From contig CAWKIF010000138.1 in NCBI GenBank assembly GCA_963849485.1, forward strand, positions 1-6,804: DNA of 6,804 nucleotides, read 5' to 3'. The position numbers and the translations under genes are program-made. The notes beneath the pieces were generated by a model. That model did no database searches. It was not told the origin of the DNA and saw only the letters and a program-made list of their open reading frames with translations. Shown here piece after piece: positions 1 through 5,353 of this stretch. The first letter of the stretch is position 1. Each line of letters opens with the position of its first letter. The stretch is from CAVTWJ01 sp963849485. GTDB lineage: Bacteria > Oederibacteriota > Muellerivitia > Muellerivitales > Muellerivitaceae.

Positions 1-19
1 ATAATCGATCCGGAATAAA

Positions 20-139
20 ATGAAGGCCGATTACGTCGAGAACGGAAAAAAAGAGCTGACCGGGGATCAAAAAATCGCTTTAAATAACTTGTTGGATGGA
101 ACCGCAAAGAGTATCGCTGACAAAGGCGGATTTCAGTAA
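20..139 (+). CDS. Short ORF (39 aa), possible C-terminal remnant of a larger protein
   Basis: An ATG at 20 opens a 39-codon frame ending in TAA at 137-139. All three forward frames are closed just upstream (stops near 2, 16 and 21), so as written it cannot be the end of a long gene unless a frameshift lies upstream. The peptide is hydrophilic and ends in LLDGTAKSIADKGGFQ, which reads like the last helix and tail of a folded domain rather than a free peptide. Only a weak GGA lies before the ATG. It finishes 28 bases before the next gene, on the same strand and in similarly AT-rich DNA. I do not recognise the family. It may be a decayed C-terminus (for example of a toxin domain, by analogy with toxin-immunity layouts), a genuine small gene, or chance. 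Confidence 0.3.
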   Translation: MKADYVENGKKELTGDQKIALNNLLDGTAKSIADKGGFQ

Positions 140-167
140 GCTTCCATTAAAACGGAAGGGAAATAAA

Positions 168-416
168 ATGATCATTGATGAAAAGGTCGTTAAAACTAAA
201 GCGGAGTTTATTTTCTTTTTGAACGAACTATCAAAAGACTATAAAAATTCCCCGGATGGATGGAAGAACAAAAGAATGGAAAAGTTTTTTGAGGCGATGG
301 CGGGCTGGGTGGGGGATCGCGAGGAGTTCGATAAAGATAACCCCCCTCGGGAACCCGCCGACATCAACTGGGGTTTCATCGCCAACATGTTCCTGGCGGC
401 CAAGATTTATGAATGA
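168..416 (+). CDS. Small acidic protein, DUF7660-like (82 aa)
   Basis: I chose the ATG at 168 because GGAAGGG (154-160) lies seven bases upstream. An in-frame ATG at 96 would lengthen the protein by 24 residues but has no ribosome binding site and overlaps the preceding ORF. The protein is soluble, with no signal peptide or membrane span. It has an N-terminal helix (KTKAEFIFFLNELSKDY), a central FFEAMAGW segment, and a C-terminal W-x-F-I-A-N-M-F-L-A-A-K-I-Y-E. This pattern of an aromatic-rich centre and a final LAA-x-IYE matches my memory of the DUF7660 family, whose function is unknown to me. Such small proteins often sit in accessory regions, and some relatives may act as immunity proteins; that is inference. 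The gene is more AT-rich than those to its right, consistent with transfer. Confidence 0.7.
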   Translation: MIIDEKVVKTKAEFIFFLNELSKDYKNSPDGWKNKRMEKFFEAMAGWVGDREEFDKDNPPREPADINWGFIANMFLAAKIYE

Positions 417-566
417 AGCTGTGCCCGCCCGAAGGGTTTCGATTGTACGGCGCAATGATTTATCAATTTGATAGCGCTAAGGAATTCGGCGTAGTAGGCC
501 CGCCCACCTTGATTCTTCCCTCTCCCGCCCCCTAGTGTGTCATACAAACCCATTCAGGAGAATCTT
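417..566. other. Intergenic gap before bcp, no clear signal
   Basis: This 150-base gap separates the DUF7660-like gene from the peroxiredoxin. A weak promoter-like pair can be drawn on the plus strand (TTGATT at 510-515, 17 bases, TAGTGT at 533-538), but it matches consensus poorly. No terminator with a T-run and no operator is visible. Confidence 0.3.
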
Positions 567-1019
567 ATGCCACTTCAGGAAGGCAGCTCGGCCCCGGCTT
601 TCAAGCTTCATGCGGCTGATGGAAGCACCGTCGAGCTTTCCGGCTACAAGGGAAAGAAAAACGTCATCGTGTATTTTTATCCCAAGGACGACACGCCGGG
701 ATGCACCCAGGAAGCCTGCGGTTTCCGGGACGACATATCCAAAATAATGGCGAAGGACGCGGTGGTCCTGGGAATTTCCACGGACAACCTGGCAAGCCAC
801 GACGCCTTCGGCAGGAAGTTCAACCTGAATTTTCCACTCCTTTCCGACACGGACGGCGCGGTTTTCAAGGCCTATGACGCCTACAACGAGGAAAGGAAAA
901 TGAGCCGCCGGGTGACCGCCGTCATTGATAAGGCCGGGAAGATCATGAAGTACTTCGCGGCGGTCCATCCGGAGGGCCACAGCCAAGAAGTGCTTGGGGT
1001 TTTCAATACCACCTTTTAA
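567..1019 (+). CDS. bcp: Thioredoxin-dependent thiol peroxidase, Bcp/PrxQ family
   Basis: This is a cytoplasmic peroxiredoxin of the Bcp/PrxQ class, which reduces hydrogen peroxide and organic hydroperoxides using thioredoxin. The ATG at 567 follows AGGAG (556-560) with six bases between. A GTG at 537 in the same frame would add ten residues but has no ribosome binding site. The 150-residue product has the normal family length. FYPKDDTPGCTQEACGFRD holds the peroxidatic Cys46 and the resolving Cys51 five residues later, the PrxQ spacing that forms an intramolecular disulfide. Thr43 and Pro44 of the TPGCT active site are present. The thioredoxin fold continues through LGISTDNLASHDAFGRKFNLNFPLLSD and ends near HPEGHSQEVL. 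It appears to be monocistronic, with 135 bases to the next gene. I see no OxyR or PerR site. Confidence 0.95.
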   Translation: MPLQEGSSAPAFKLHAADGSTVELSGYKGKKNVIVYFYPKDDTPGCTQEACGFRDDISKIMAKDAVVLGISTDNLASHDAFGRKFNLNFPLLSDTDGAVFKAYDAYNEERKMSRRVTAVIDKAGKIMKYFAAVHPEGHSQEVLGVFNTTF

Positions 1020-1154
1020 ATCCACTCGCGTTTATAGCCCTGGCTTTCGGCATGTTTGGGCCAGGTTCAGGGCAGGGTGAAAAGCGTCCGCAAGAGTGGG
1101 ACCGATGGGAAAGACGATCGGGAGTCTATCTGATGAAAGAAAAGAAAGGCTGAT

Positions 1155-1463
1155 ATGAACCCAAAACTGACCCTCGTACCAAAAGGAACCTCGCGTTTGA
1201 CTGAGAAGGTCCACATAACGAATAAATTAGGGCTTCACCTGCGGGCCGCGGCCAAACTGGCCCACCTGGCCGGCCAATTCAAATCCACTGTCCAAATCCG
1301 CAGGGGATGGCAAACCATCAACGCGAAAAGCGTATTGAACATCATCGCCCTGGCCGTTCACAACACGACTGAATTGGAAATAGGCGCCGAGGGGGAAGAC
1401 GCCGAAAGGGCGGTCAAAGCCATTCGAAATTTGATCGAAAACAAATTCGGGGAGCGGGAATAA
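1155..1463 (+). CDS. HPr family phosphocarrier protein
   Basis: The 102-residue product is an HPr-fold protein. HPr passes a phosphoryl group from enzyme I to sugar permeases, or acts as a regulator where no transport PTS exists. The active-site loop reads NKLGLHLRAAAKL: His28 corresponds to the phosphorylated His15 of classical HPr and Arg30 to Arg17, but the usual Pro18 is Ala31. The second motif, INAKSVLNIIAL, keeps Ser59, the equivalent of Ser46 phosphorylated by HPr kinase, so regulation of that kind is plausible. There are about 14 extra residues at the N-terminus compared with typical ~88-residue HPr. ATG 1155 has AAAGG (1145-1149) in front. A six-codon frame (1132-1152, MKEKKG) ends just before this start behind GGGAG and might couple translation. 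No enzyme I, HPr kinase or permease gene is nearby, so I leave the symbol blank. Confidence 0.9.
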   Translation: MNPKLTLVPKGTSRLTEKVHITNKLGLHLRAAAKLAHLAGQFKSTVQIRRGWQTINAKSVLNIIALAVHNTTELEIGAEGEDAERAVKAIRNLIENKFGERE

Positions 1464-1736
1464 GGCCGCGATAAAAACAGGAAGCTTTCCGGGGATCTTC
1501 CCGCCCCGCCCGGACACTTTTATGTCCTAGCCATCTTATGTTTCCGAAAATGTAGTGAATGAGTCAAGATTTCAGTCCACCATTCTTCCCAACCTCTAAC
1601 GGCACCCCTCACCCTAACCCTCTCCCCCCAAGGGGCGAGGGAATTTAGAATTCCGGCCTTGTTCCAAGCCACCTCTCCCTTGAGGGGTGAGGGTGGAATC
1701 TCGTCGGTCTGAGGCGAAGCTTCGCTAGTATCTGTT
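1464..1736. other. Intergenic region between convergent HPr and doxX genes
   Basis: This 273-base gap between two convergent genes holds the palindromic repeat at 1603-1696 and a perfect 12-base palindrome GCGAAGCTTCGC at 1714-1725, only 11 bases past the doxX stop. GGAAG (1480-1484) and CTTCC (1497-1501) just past the HPr stop can pair weakly. None is followed by a clear T-run, so no terminator is called with confidence. Confidence 0.5.
1603..1696. repeat. Palindromic dispersed repeat, copy 1 (divergent arrangement)
   Basis: A C-rich unit CACCCCTCACCCTAACCC followed by a small hairpin CCCC-AA-GGGG (1603-1641) is followed after about 27 bases by an inverted relative with a hairpin CTCCCTTGAGGGG and TGAGGGTGG (1669-1696). 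The same unit occurs at 2449-2485 and 4684-4720. In this copy the order of direct and inverted unit is the reverse of that in the other two copies. Repeats of this CCCTCACCC...CTCTCCC...GGGGAGAGGG type are known as dispersed non-coding elements in many bacterial genomes. Confidence 0.8.
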
Positions 1737-2156
1737 TTATTCCCGCCGCGCCAGCCTGGAATGGTCGACCGACCATTTGCCCCCGCCCTTGGCGTAAATG
1801 AAGAGGAATAAAAAGCAGTACAGCACCGCCAGCTCGCCGTGGTTGACGGCGGGGAAAAAGTTGCCGCCGCCCGCGAACTTCCAATGGAATTGGAAGTAAG
1901 CCACCGCCATTTCACCGCTGGCGATAAAGGCCGCGATAGGCGTGAGGAACCCCACGAGAATCAAAAATCCGCACGACAATTCCAGGATGCCGCCGAACCA
2001 AAGCTGGGAACCCGCCGGAGGCATCATGCCGGGATCGGCCAGCAGACCCAATACCTTTTGGATGCCGTGAAACGCGAATAGGGCCCCGGCCACGATCCTC
2101 AACAGGCTGTAGGTTTCCTCCGGGAACCTTAAAAACGGTTGACCTGGATTTTTCAA
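1737..2156 (-). CDS. DoxX family membrane protein (139 aa, TTG start)
   Basis: This is a DoxX-family inner-membrane protein with four predicted spans, at about residues 18-40, 54-72, 74-90 and 108-122. Family hallmarks are visible: LLRIVAGALFAFHGIQKVLG near the start, LWFGGILELSCGFLILVGF, then GEMAVAYF and NHGELAVLYCFLFLFI, and a closing KWSVD. Members are linked to redox and thiol-stress functions in some bacteria, but a biochemical role cannot be read here. The frame stays open upstream to an ATG at 2325-2327, but the extra 57 residues are basic, non-conserved and run through hairpin DNA. I prefer TTG at 2154-2156, which has AAAGGCGG about seven bases upstream. With this start the length is normal for the family. 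The gene is alone and convergent with the HPr gene. Confidence 0.88.
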   Translation of the reverse strand: MKNPGQPFLRFPEETYSLLRIVAGALFAFHGIQKVLGLLADPGMMPPAGSQLWFGGILELSCGFLILVGFLTPIAAFIASGEMAVAYFQFHWKFAGGGNFFPAVNHGELAVLYCFLFLFIYAKGGGKWSVDHSRLARRE

Positions 2157-2232
2157 GTTGTGCCGCCTTTTTGAATTATTTTCCCTGGATTTAAAGAGAT
2201 CATAGCTGTTCGGACCAGGCAAACCCACAGCC

Positions 2233-2313
2233 GACGCAAAGCCGCACGCTGCTGTGCGAGGGGCTTCGCGTCTTTGTCCCCATTTGCTCCGTAGGAGCAA
2301 ATGAAAGCGGGAC
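2233..2313. repeat. Two adjacent imperfect hairpins, REP-like
   Basis: The first hairpin pairs GACGC (2233-2237) with GCGTC (2268-2272), AAGCC (2239-2243) with GGCTT (2262-2266), and GCAC (2244-2247) with GTGC (2254-2257). The second is a perfect ten-base stem CATTTGCTCC (2281-2290) and GGAGCAAATG (2294-2303) with a three-base loop, extended by GTCCC (2276-2280) and GGGAC (2309-2313) around a five-base bulge. Paired hairpins of this kind are typical of REP/REPIN elements or the ends of small transposons; a structured RNA leader for doxX is the alternative. Confidence 0.6.
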
Positions 2314-2338
2314 GATACCGACTTCATTAAAGGATTTC

Positions 2339-2518
2339 GAACTATGCCTTTGACATAAGTAAACCAAGTAAAAGCCAGGGCATTGTTGTTTTCCCCTTCT
2401 CCCCTCGAGGGAGAAGGTTGGGATGAGGGGGAAATTTCTGTAGTAAGGCACCCCTCACCCTGCCCTCTCCCTCAAGGGGCGAGGGTTTATTCACATGCTT
2501 ACGCCAAGCGCATAGTTC
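2339..2518. mobile_element. MITE-like element with ~22-bp terminal inverted repeats (copy 2)
   Basis: The left end (2339-2360, GAACTATGCCTTTGACATAA...) and the reverse complement of the right end (2497-2518, GAACTATGCGCTTGGCGTAA...) match at 17 of 22 positions. Inside are two long inverted arms: a unit with hairpin CTCCCCTCGAGGGAGAAGG and GGGATGAGGGG (2393-2431), and its inverted relative CACCCCTCACCCTGCCCTCTCC with hairpin (2449-2485). At 180 bases with no coding capacity and nested inverted repeats it fits a non-autonomous MITE. I could not identify a target-site duplication. Confidence 0.7.
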
Positions 2519-2560
2519 CGAAAAGATTTATAGAGGGGTCAGTATGCGTTGGATGTTTTT

Positions 2561-4273
2561 TTAGGCTGAAAATAAAAATCCTGCTGTCCTGAAAAGAAGG
2601 CCTTTGGATCCCCGGGAAGCGCAAATAAAGCCCGGCGGTGTTTCACCGTTAGTTCTTGTTCGCCGGGGTGTACTCGGCGTCCACGGCGCCGCGTACCTGT
2701 CCTCGGCCTTTTTTTGCCGGCTGGAAGCCTGGCCGGTTTCTTCCGTGGGCATGTCAGTGGGGGGGTGGATGGGCTCATGGGCCTTGTACATGGCTTCGCC
2801 CAGTTTCATGGTTTCGCTGTTCAATTCCTCAATGGCCTTCTTGACGGCTTCCGGGTCCTCGCCGGACTGGACTCTTCTTAAGGCCTCGAGCTTTTCCTCG
2901 ATCTTGGCCTTCGTGCCGGCGTCCACCTTATCCCCGTATTCCTTCAAGGCCTTCTCGGTGGTATAAACCAGTGAATCCGCCTGGTTCTTGGCGTCGATCC
3001 TGTCCTTTTTCTTCTTGTCCTCGTCCGCGTGCGATTCCGCGTCCCTCTGCATATTCTTGATTTCCTCCTCCGACAAGCCGGAGGAAGGGGTGATGCGGAT
3101 GGATTGTTCCTTGCCCGTGCCCGAATCCTTCGCGGAAACGTTCAGGATGCCGTTGGCGTCGATGTTGAAGGTCACCTCGATCTGCGGCACTCCCCGGGGA
3201 GAGGGCGGGATTCCCACCAGCTCGAATTGGCCCAGGGTGCGGTTGTCCGAGGCCATTTCCCGCTCCCCCTGCAGGACGTGGATGGAGACCGAGCTCTGGT
3301 TGTCCGAGGCCGTGGAGTAAACCTGGCTTTTCCTGGCCGGAATGGTGGTGTTGCGCTCGATAATCTTGTTCATGACGCTCCCGAGGGTTTCCACGCCCAG
3401 GGAAAGGGGTGTGACGTCCAACAGCAGGATGTTTTTGACCTCACCCTTCAGTACGCCCCCCTGGATGGCAGCGCCCACCGCAACCACCTCATCCGGGTTG
3501 ACGCCCTTGTGGGGCTCCCTTTTGAAGAAATCCTTGACCGTTTTCAAGACCAGGGGCATGCGGGTCATTCCGCCCACCAGGACCACTTCCTGGATCTCCT
3601 CCACCGTGAAACCGGCGTCCTTCAAGGCTTTCCGGCAGGGTTCGAGGGTTTTCTCCACCATGTCCCCGACCAGTTGTTCCAGCTTGGAACGGGAAAGCTT
3701 GACGTTCAGGTGCTGGGGGCCCGTGGCATCGGCCGTGATGAAGGGCAGGTTGATCTCGGTCTCGGAGGCGGTGGAAAGGTCGATCTTCGCTTTTTCCGCC
3801 GCTTCCTTGAGCCGCTGAAGGGCCATGCGGTCGTTTCTCAAGTCCACCCCATGGGCCTGCTTGAAATCATCGATGAGCCACTGGATGATCCGCTGGTCGA
3901 AATCATCCCCGCCCAGATGAGTGTCCCCGTTGGTCGAGTTGACCTCGAAAACCCCGTCGCCCAATTCCAGGATCGAGATGTCGAAGGTGCCCCCGCCCAG
4001 GTCGTACACCGCGATTTTTTCATTCTTTTTTTCCTTGTCCAGCCCGTAGGCCAGGGCTGCGGCGGTAGGTTCGTTGATGATTCGAAGAACTTCCAGCCCT
4101 GCGATCTTGCCCGCGTCCTTCGTGGCCTGGCGCTGGGCGTCGTTGAAGTACGCGGGGACCGTATGACCGCTTCCTTGATCTTGTGCCCCACATAGGCCTC
4201 GGCGTCGGCCTTGAGCTTTTGCAAAATAAGGCCGAGATCTCGGGGGGGAGAATTCCTTGCCCTCGATCTTCAC
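2561..4273 (-). CDS. dnaK: DnaK: large open piece as literally read
   Basis: This is the long uninterrupted frame a gene finder would report. Its first seven codons (KIEGKEFSPP region) are correct DnaK. The next ~28 residues are out of frame, and it becomes correct again at TVPAYFNDAQRQATKDAG because three one-base losses cancel. From there it carries IINEPTAAALAYG, the phosphate-2 motif YDLGGGTFDIS, the VGGMTRMP adenosine segment, the interdomain linker LLLDVTPLSLGVET, the substrate-binding beta sandwich (FNIDANGILNVSAKD) and the helical lid. Beyond KKAED the last ~50 residues are an out-of-frame tail running past the true stop. Confidence 0.75.
   Translation of the reverse strand: MKIEGKEFSPPRSRPYFAKAQGRRRGLCGAQDQGSGHTVPAYFNDAQRQATKDAGKIAGLEVLRIINEPTAAALAYGLDKEKKNEKIAVYDLGGGTFDISILELGDGVFEVNSTNGDTHLGGDDFDQRIIQWLIDDFKQAHGVDLRNDRMALQRLKEAAEKAKIDLSTASETEINLPFITADATGPQHLNVKLSRSKLEQLVGDMVEKTLEPCRKALKDAGFTVEEIQEVVLVGGMTRMPLVLKTVKDFFKREPHKGVNPDEVVAVGAAIQGGVLKGEVKNILLLDVTPLSLGVETLGSVMNKIIERNTTIPARKSQVYSTASDNQSSVSIHVLQGEREMASDNRTLGQFELVGIPPSPRGVPQIEVTFNIDANGILNVSAKDSGTGKEQSIRITPSSGLSEEEIKNMQRDAESHADEDKKKKDRIDAKNQADSLVYTTEKALKEYGDKVDAGTKAKIEEKLEALRRVQSGEDPEAVKKAIEELNSETMKLGEAMYKAHEPIHPPTDMPTEETGQASSRQKKAEDRYAAPWTPSTPRRTRTNGETPPGFICASRGSKGLLFRTAGFLFSA
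2625..2648 (-). terminator. Possible rho-independent terminator of dnaK
   Basis: Read on the minus strand, the probable dnaK stop is followed at once by CGGTG-AAA-CACCG (2648 down to 2636), then CCGGG and CTTTATTT. The stem is only five base pairs and the T-rich tract is separated from it by several bases, so this is a weak candidate. Its position directly after the alternative-frame stop supports 2649 as the true gene end. Confidence 0.4.
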
Positions 4274-4583
4274 CCTGACGTCGCCGTTGGAGGATTCCTC
4301 AAGGGGTAGGGAACCAATTTGCGGTCCATCACGACCTCGGGGTCACGGAGCTTGCGGCCCATGAATCGCTTGATGGAAAAACCGTATTGGTGGGGTTGGT
4401 GATGGCCTGGTTCTTGGCGATCCGGCCGACCAGCCTTTCGCCGGACTTGGTAAAACCCACCACCGAGGGGGTCGTGCGGGCGCCGTCCGCGTTGGCGATG
4501 ACCTTGGGTTCGCCGCCTTCCATGATCGCCATGCAGGAATTGGTGGTGCCTAAATCGATTCCCAGTACTTTTTCCGAAGCCAT
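2649..4583 (-). CDS. dnaK: Molecular chaperone DnaK (Hsp70), frameshifted in this sequence
   Basis: DnaK is the cytoplasmic ATP-dependent Hsp70 chaperone. The start is certain: ATG 4583 with AAGGAG (4590-4595) six bases upstream. As written the frame breaks at about six places, each explained by one missing base: the A-run 4377-4381, G-run 4303-4306, G-run 4242-4248, near 4230-4231, near 4162-4163, and near 2680-2690. Restoring one base at each gives a continuous protein of about 646 residues, the usual DnaK length. It begins MASEKVLGIDLGTTNS and ends VDAEYTPANKN, the acidic VDAE tail being typical of DnaK, with TAA at 2649-2651. The ATPase domain includes the Gram-negative-type insert. No grpE, dnaJ or hrcA is adjacent, and there is no CIRCE operator. 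A repeat element begins 44 bases upstream of the start. I think sequence errors are likelier than a real pseudogene because about 1.5 kb of the body is intact. Confidence 0.9.
4329..4583 (-). CDS. dnaK: DnaK: N-terminal open piece as literally read
   Basis: This 84-residue frame holds the ATPase start: phosphate-1 motif GIDLGTTNSCMA (residues 8-19), RTTPSVVGF and AKNQAITNPTNTVF. After Phe69 the frame is lost. Adding one base to the A-run at 4377-4381 continues into SIKRFMGRKLRDPEVVMDRK, exactly as expected for DnaK. On its own this piece could not fold as a chaperone. Confidence 0.7.
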   Translation of the reverse strand: MASEKVLGIDLGTTNSCMAIMEGGEPKVIANADGARTTPSVVGFTKSGERLVGRIAKNQAITNPTNTVFPSSDSWAASSVTPRS

Positions 4584-4627
4584 GATGTTCTCCTTGTTGT
4601 TTCAGTATTCTTTTTATTTTGTTATTT

Positions 4628-4753
4628 CCCCTTCTCCCCTTGAGGGAGAAGGATGGGATGAGGGGAGGTTTTAAAAGCTACGGTACCCCTCACCCTACCC
4701 TCTCCCTCAAGGGGAGAGGGTTGATTTTGAAAGTTACGCCAAGTGCATCGTTA
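4628..4753. mobile_element. MITE-like element, copy 3, left end missing
   Basis: The paired arms are nearly identical to those of the element at 2339-2518: CCCCTTCTCCCCTTGAGGG then GGATGAGGGG (4628-4665), and TACCCCTCACCCTACCCTC with hairpin CTCAAGGGGAGAGGG (4684-4720). The right end TTACGCCAAG-T-GCAT-C-GTT (4732-4753) matches the right terminal repeat of the other copy. No left terminal repeat is seen; where it should lie (about 4574-4595) are the dnaK start codon and its ribosome binding site. The element fills most of the gap between the BON gene and dnaK. Confidence 0.7.
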
Positions 4754-4794
4754 TGTTCTATTTTCGTTCTTGTGCTGATTGGACAAGCTGCCGG

Positions 4795-5049
4795 TTAGGG
4801 GTAGTTCTCGTAAACCCCATCGGTGATGGAAGTCACCACGAGTTTATTGATGACATCCTCCACCCCGCCGATACCCTTGACCAACACATCGATTTCCCTT
4901 TTGGTTTTGAAATCATCGGCGGTCCCGGTGAGGGTCACCTGGCGCCCATTAACGATTACGTGGATATCCGTGCCCATTTGACGGATACGGTTTTGGATCA
5001 GGGCTTCCAGCTGAACTTCCTGCGGGTCGGATGGGGATTCAACGGCCAT
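4795..5049 (-). CDS. Single BON-domain protein (84 aa)
   Basis: The 84-residue product is essentially one BON domain (about residues 13-74). The alternating pattern is clear: a helix LEALIQNRIRQM, then strands DIHVIVNGRQVTLTGTADD, a second helix KTKREIDVLVKGIGGV, and a final strand DVINKLVV with the usual glycine-rich turn. BON domains bind phospholipid or other surfaces and occur in OsmY-like and secretin-associated proteins. This one has no signal peptide, so a cytoplasmic location is likelier. ATG 5049 has AGAGGT (5055-5060) five bases upstream. It lies upstream of dnaK on the same strand, separated from it by the repeat element, so co-transcription is possible but not shown. Its substrate or partner cannot be told from sequence. 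Confidence 0.9.
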   Translation of the reverse strand: MAVESPSDPQEVQLEALIQNRIRQMGTDIHVIVNGRQVTLTGTADDFKTKREIDVLVKGIGGVEDVINKLVVTSITDGVYENYP

Positions 5050-5079
5050 TTTTTACCTCTTATGAATATTGGGGGAAGG

Positions 5080-5120
5080 CCGCCCCCTCCCCGGTGTTAT
5101 CCGGGGAGGGAAGTCGGCGG
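5080..5120. terminator. Strong hairpin between the BON gene and the Cys-rich small gene
   Basis: CCCTCCCCGG (5085-5094) pairs perfectly with CCGGGGAGGG (5101-5110) around the loop TGTTAT. CCGCC (5080-5084) and GGCGG (5116-5120) add an outer stem around a five-base bulge. It follows the small membrane gene on the minus strand and precedes the BON ribosome binding site by about 20 bases. There is no T-run on either side, so it may be a terminator without a tract, a leader structure for the BON gene, or a repeat. Confidence 0.45.
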
Positions 5121-5146
5121 TGATTGGAAGAAATTAGTTTCCAGGG

Positions 5147-5353
5147 TTATTTTTCCTGGCCGGGTGCGTCCGAATGCAACATTGAAGGTGCGCTGTTGTA
5201 GGTGCACCGGCCCCCGTCACGGCCGCAATGGTAGCGATCCATGAAAAAGCAAAAGAGGGCGGCCAGGACCAGCCCCAGGATCACTCCCTTCAACAGGCTG
5301 CCGCAACGGCAGCAGCCGTGCGAGCTTAATCCGGGCGCGTGGCTTAGCAGCAT
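5147..5353 (-). CDS. Small Cys-rich single-span membrane protein (C-terminal part?)
   Basis: The 68-residue frame has a cluster of cysteines before its one membrane span (HGCCRCG, residues 13-18), a span SLLKGVILGLVLAALFCFF (about 19-37), then DRYHCGRDGGRC with more Cys and His. The family is unrecognised. The Cys/His flanks suggest metal or disulfide chemistry, but that is inference. ATG 5353 lies behind a G-run that might serve as a ribosome binding site. The frame overlaps the end of the 33-residue ORF at 5344-5445. Adding one base in the shared G-run (GGGCGGGGGC) would fuse the two into a protein of about 100 residues that has a better start. I consider the fused form likelier. Confidence 0.6.
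   Translation of the reverse strand: MLLSHAPGLSSHGCCRCGSLLKGVILGLVLAALFCFFMDRYHCGRDGGRCTYNSAPSMLHSDAPGQEK

Larger units (their letters stand above)
2157..2648. other. Gene-free region between dnaK end and doxX start
   Basis: About 490 bases with no supportable gene. From doxX outward it contains two adjacent strong hairpins (2233-2313), the MITE-like element (2339-2518), a stretch with no pattern I can name (2519-2620), and a hairpin directly after the probable dnaK stop (2636-2648). Short ORFs on either strand are translations of the repeat DNA. The hairpins would lie in the doxX leader if transcription starts beyond them. Confidence 0.7.

Noticed and set aside
96..167. Longer start (ATG 96) for the DUF7660-like gene
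   Set aside because: There is no ribosome binding site, and it overlaps the upstream frame; ATG 168 has GGAAGGG at ideal spacing.
540..1025. 161-codon ORF antisense to the peroxiredoxin gene
   Set aside because: It is a mirror of the conserved bcp frame with no start signals or domain.
2200..2451. 83-codon ORF on the minus strand in the doxX-dnaK gap
   Set aside because: It is a translation of the hairpins and the MITE-like repeat; repeats of this type commonly give spurious ORFs.
3029..4195. 388-codon ORF on the plus strand
   Set aside because: It lies wholly antisense to dnaK, whose conserved motifs are unmistakable. It is a GC-rich shadow frame without a ribosome binding site or recognisable domain.
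1603..4753. CRISPR array suggested by the recurring C-rich units
   Set aside because: The three copies are hundreds to thousands of bases apart, are internally palindromic and differ in arrangement. There are no regular spacers and no cas genes.
4584..4794. CIRCE/HrcA operator or heat-shock promoter before dnaK
   Set aside because: No TTAGCACTC-N9-GAGTGCTAA-like inverted repeat is present. The only inverted repeats are those of the mobile element.
4753..5244. 163-codon plus-strand ORF
   Set aside because: It runs antisense to the BON gene, which has a clear domain and ribosome binding site.
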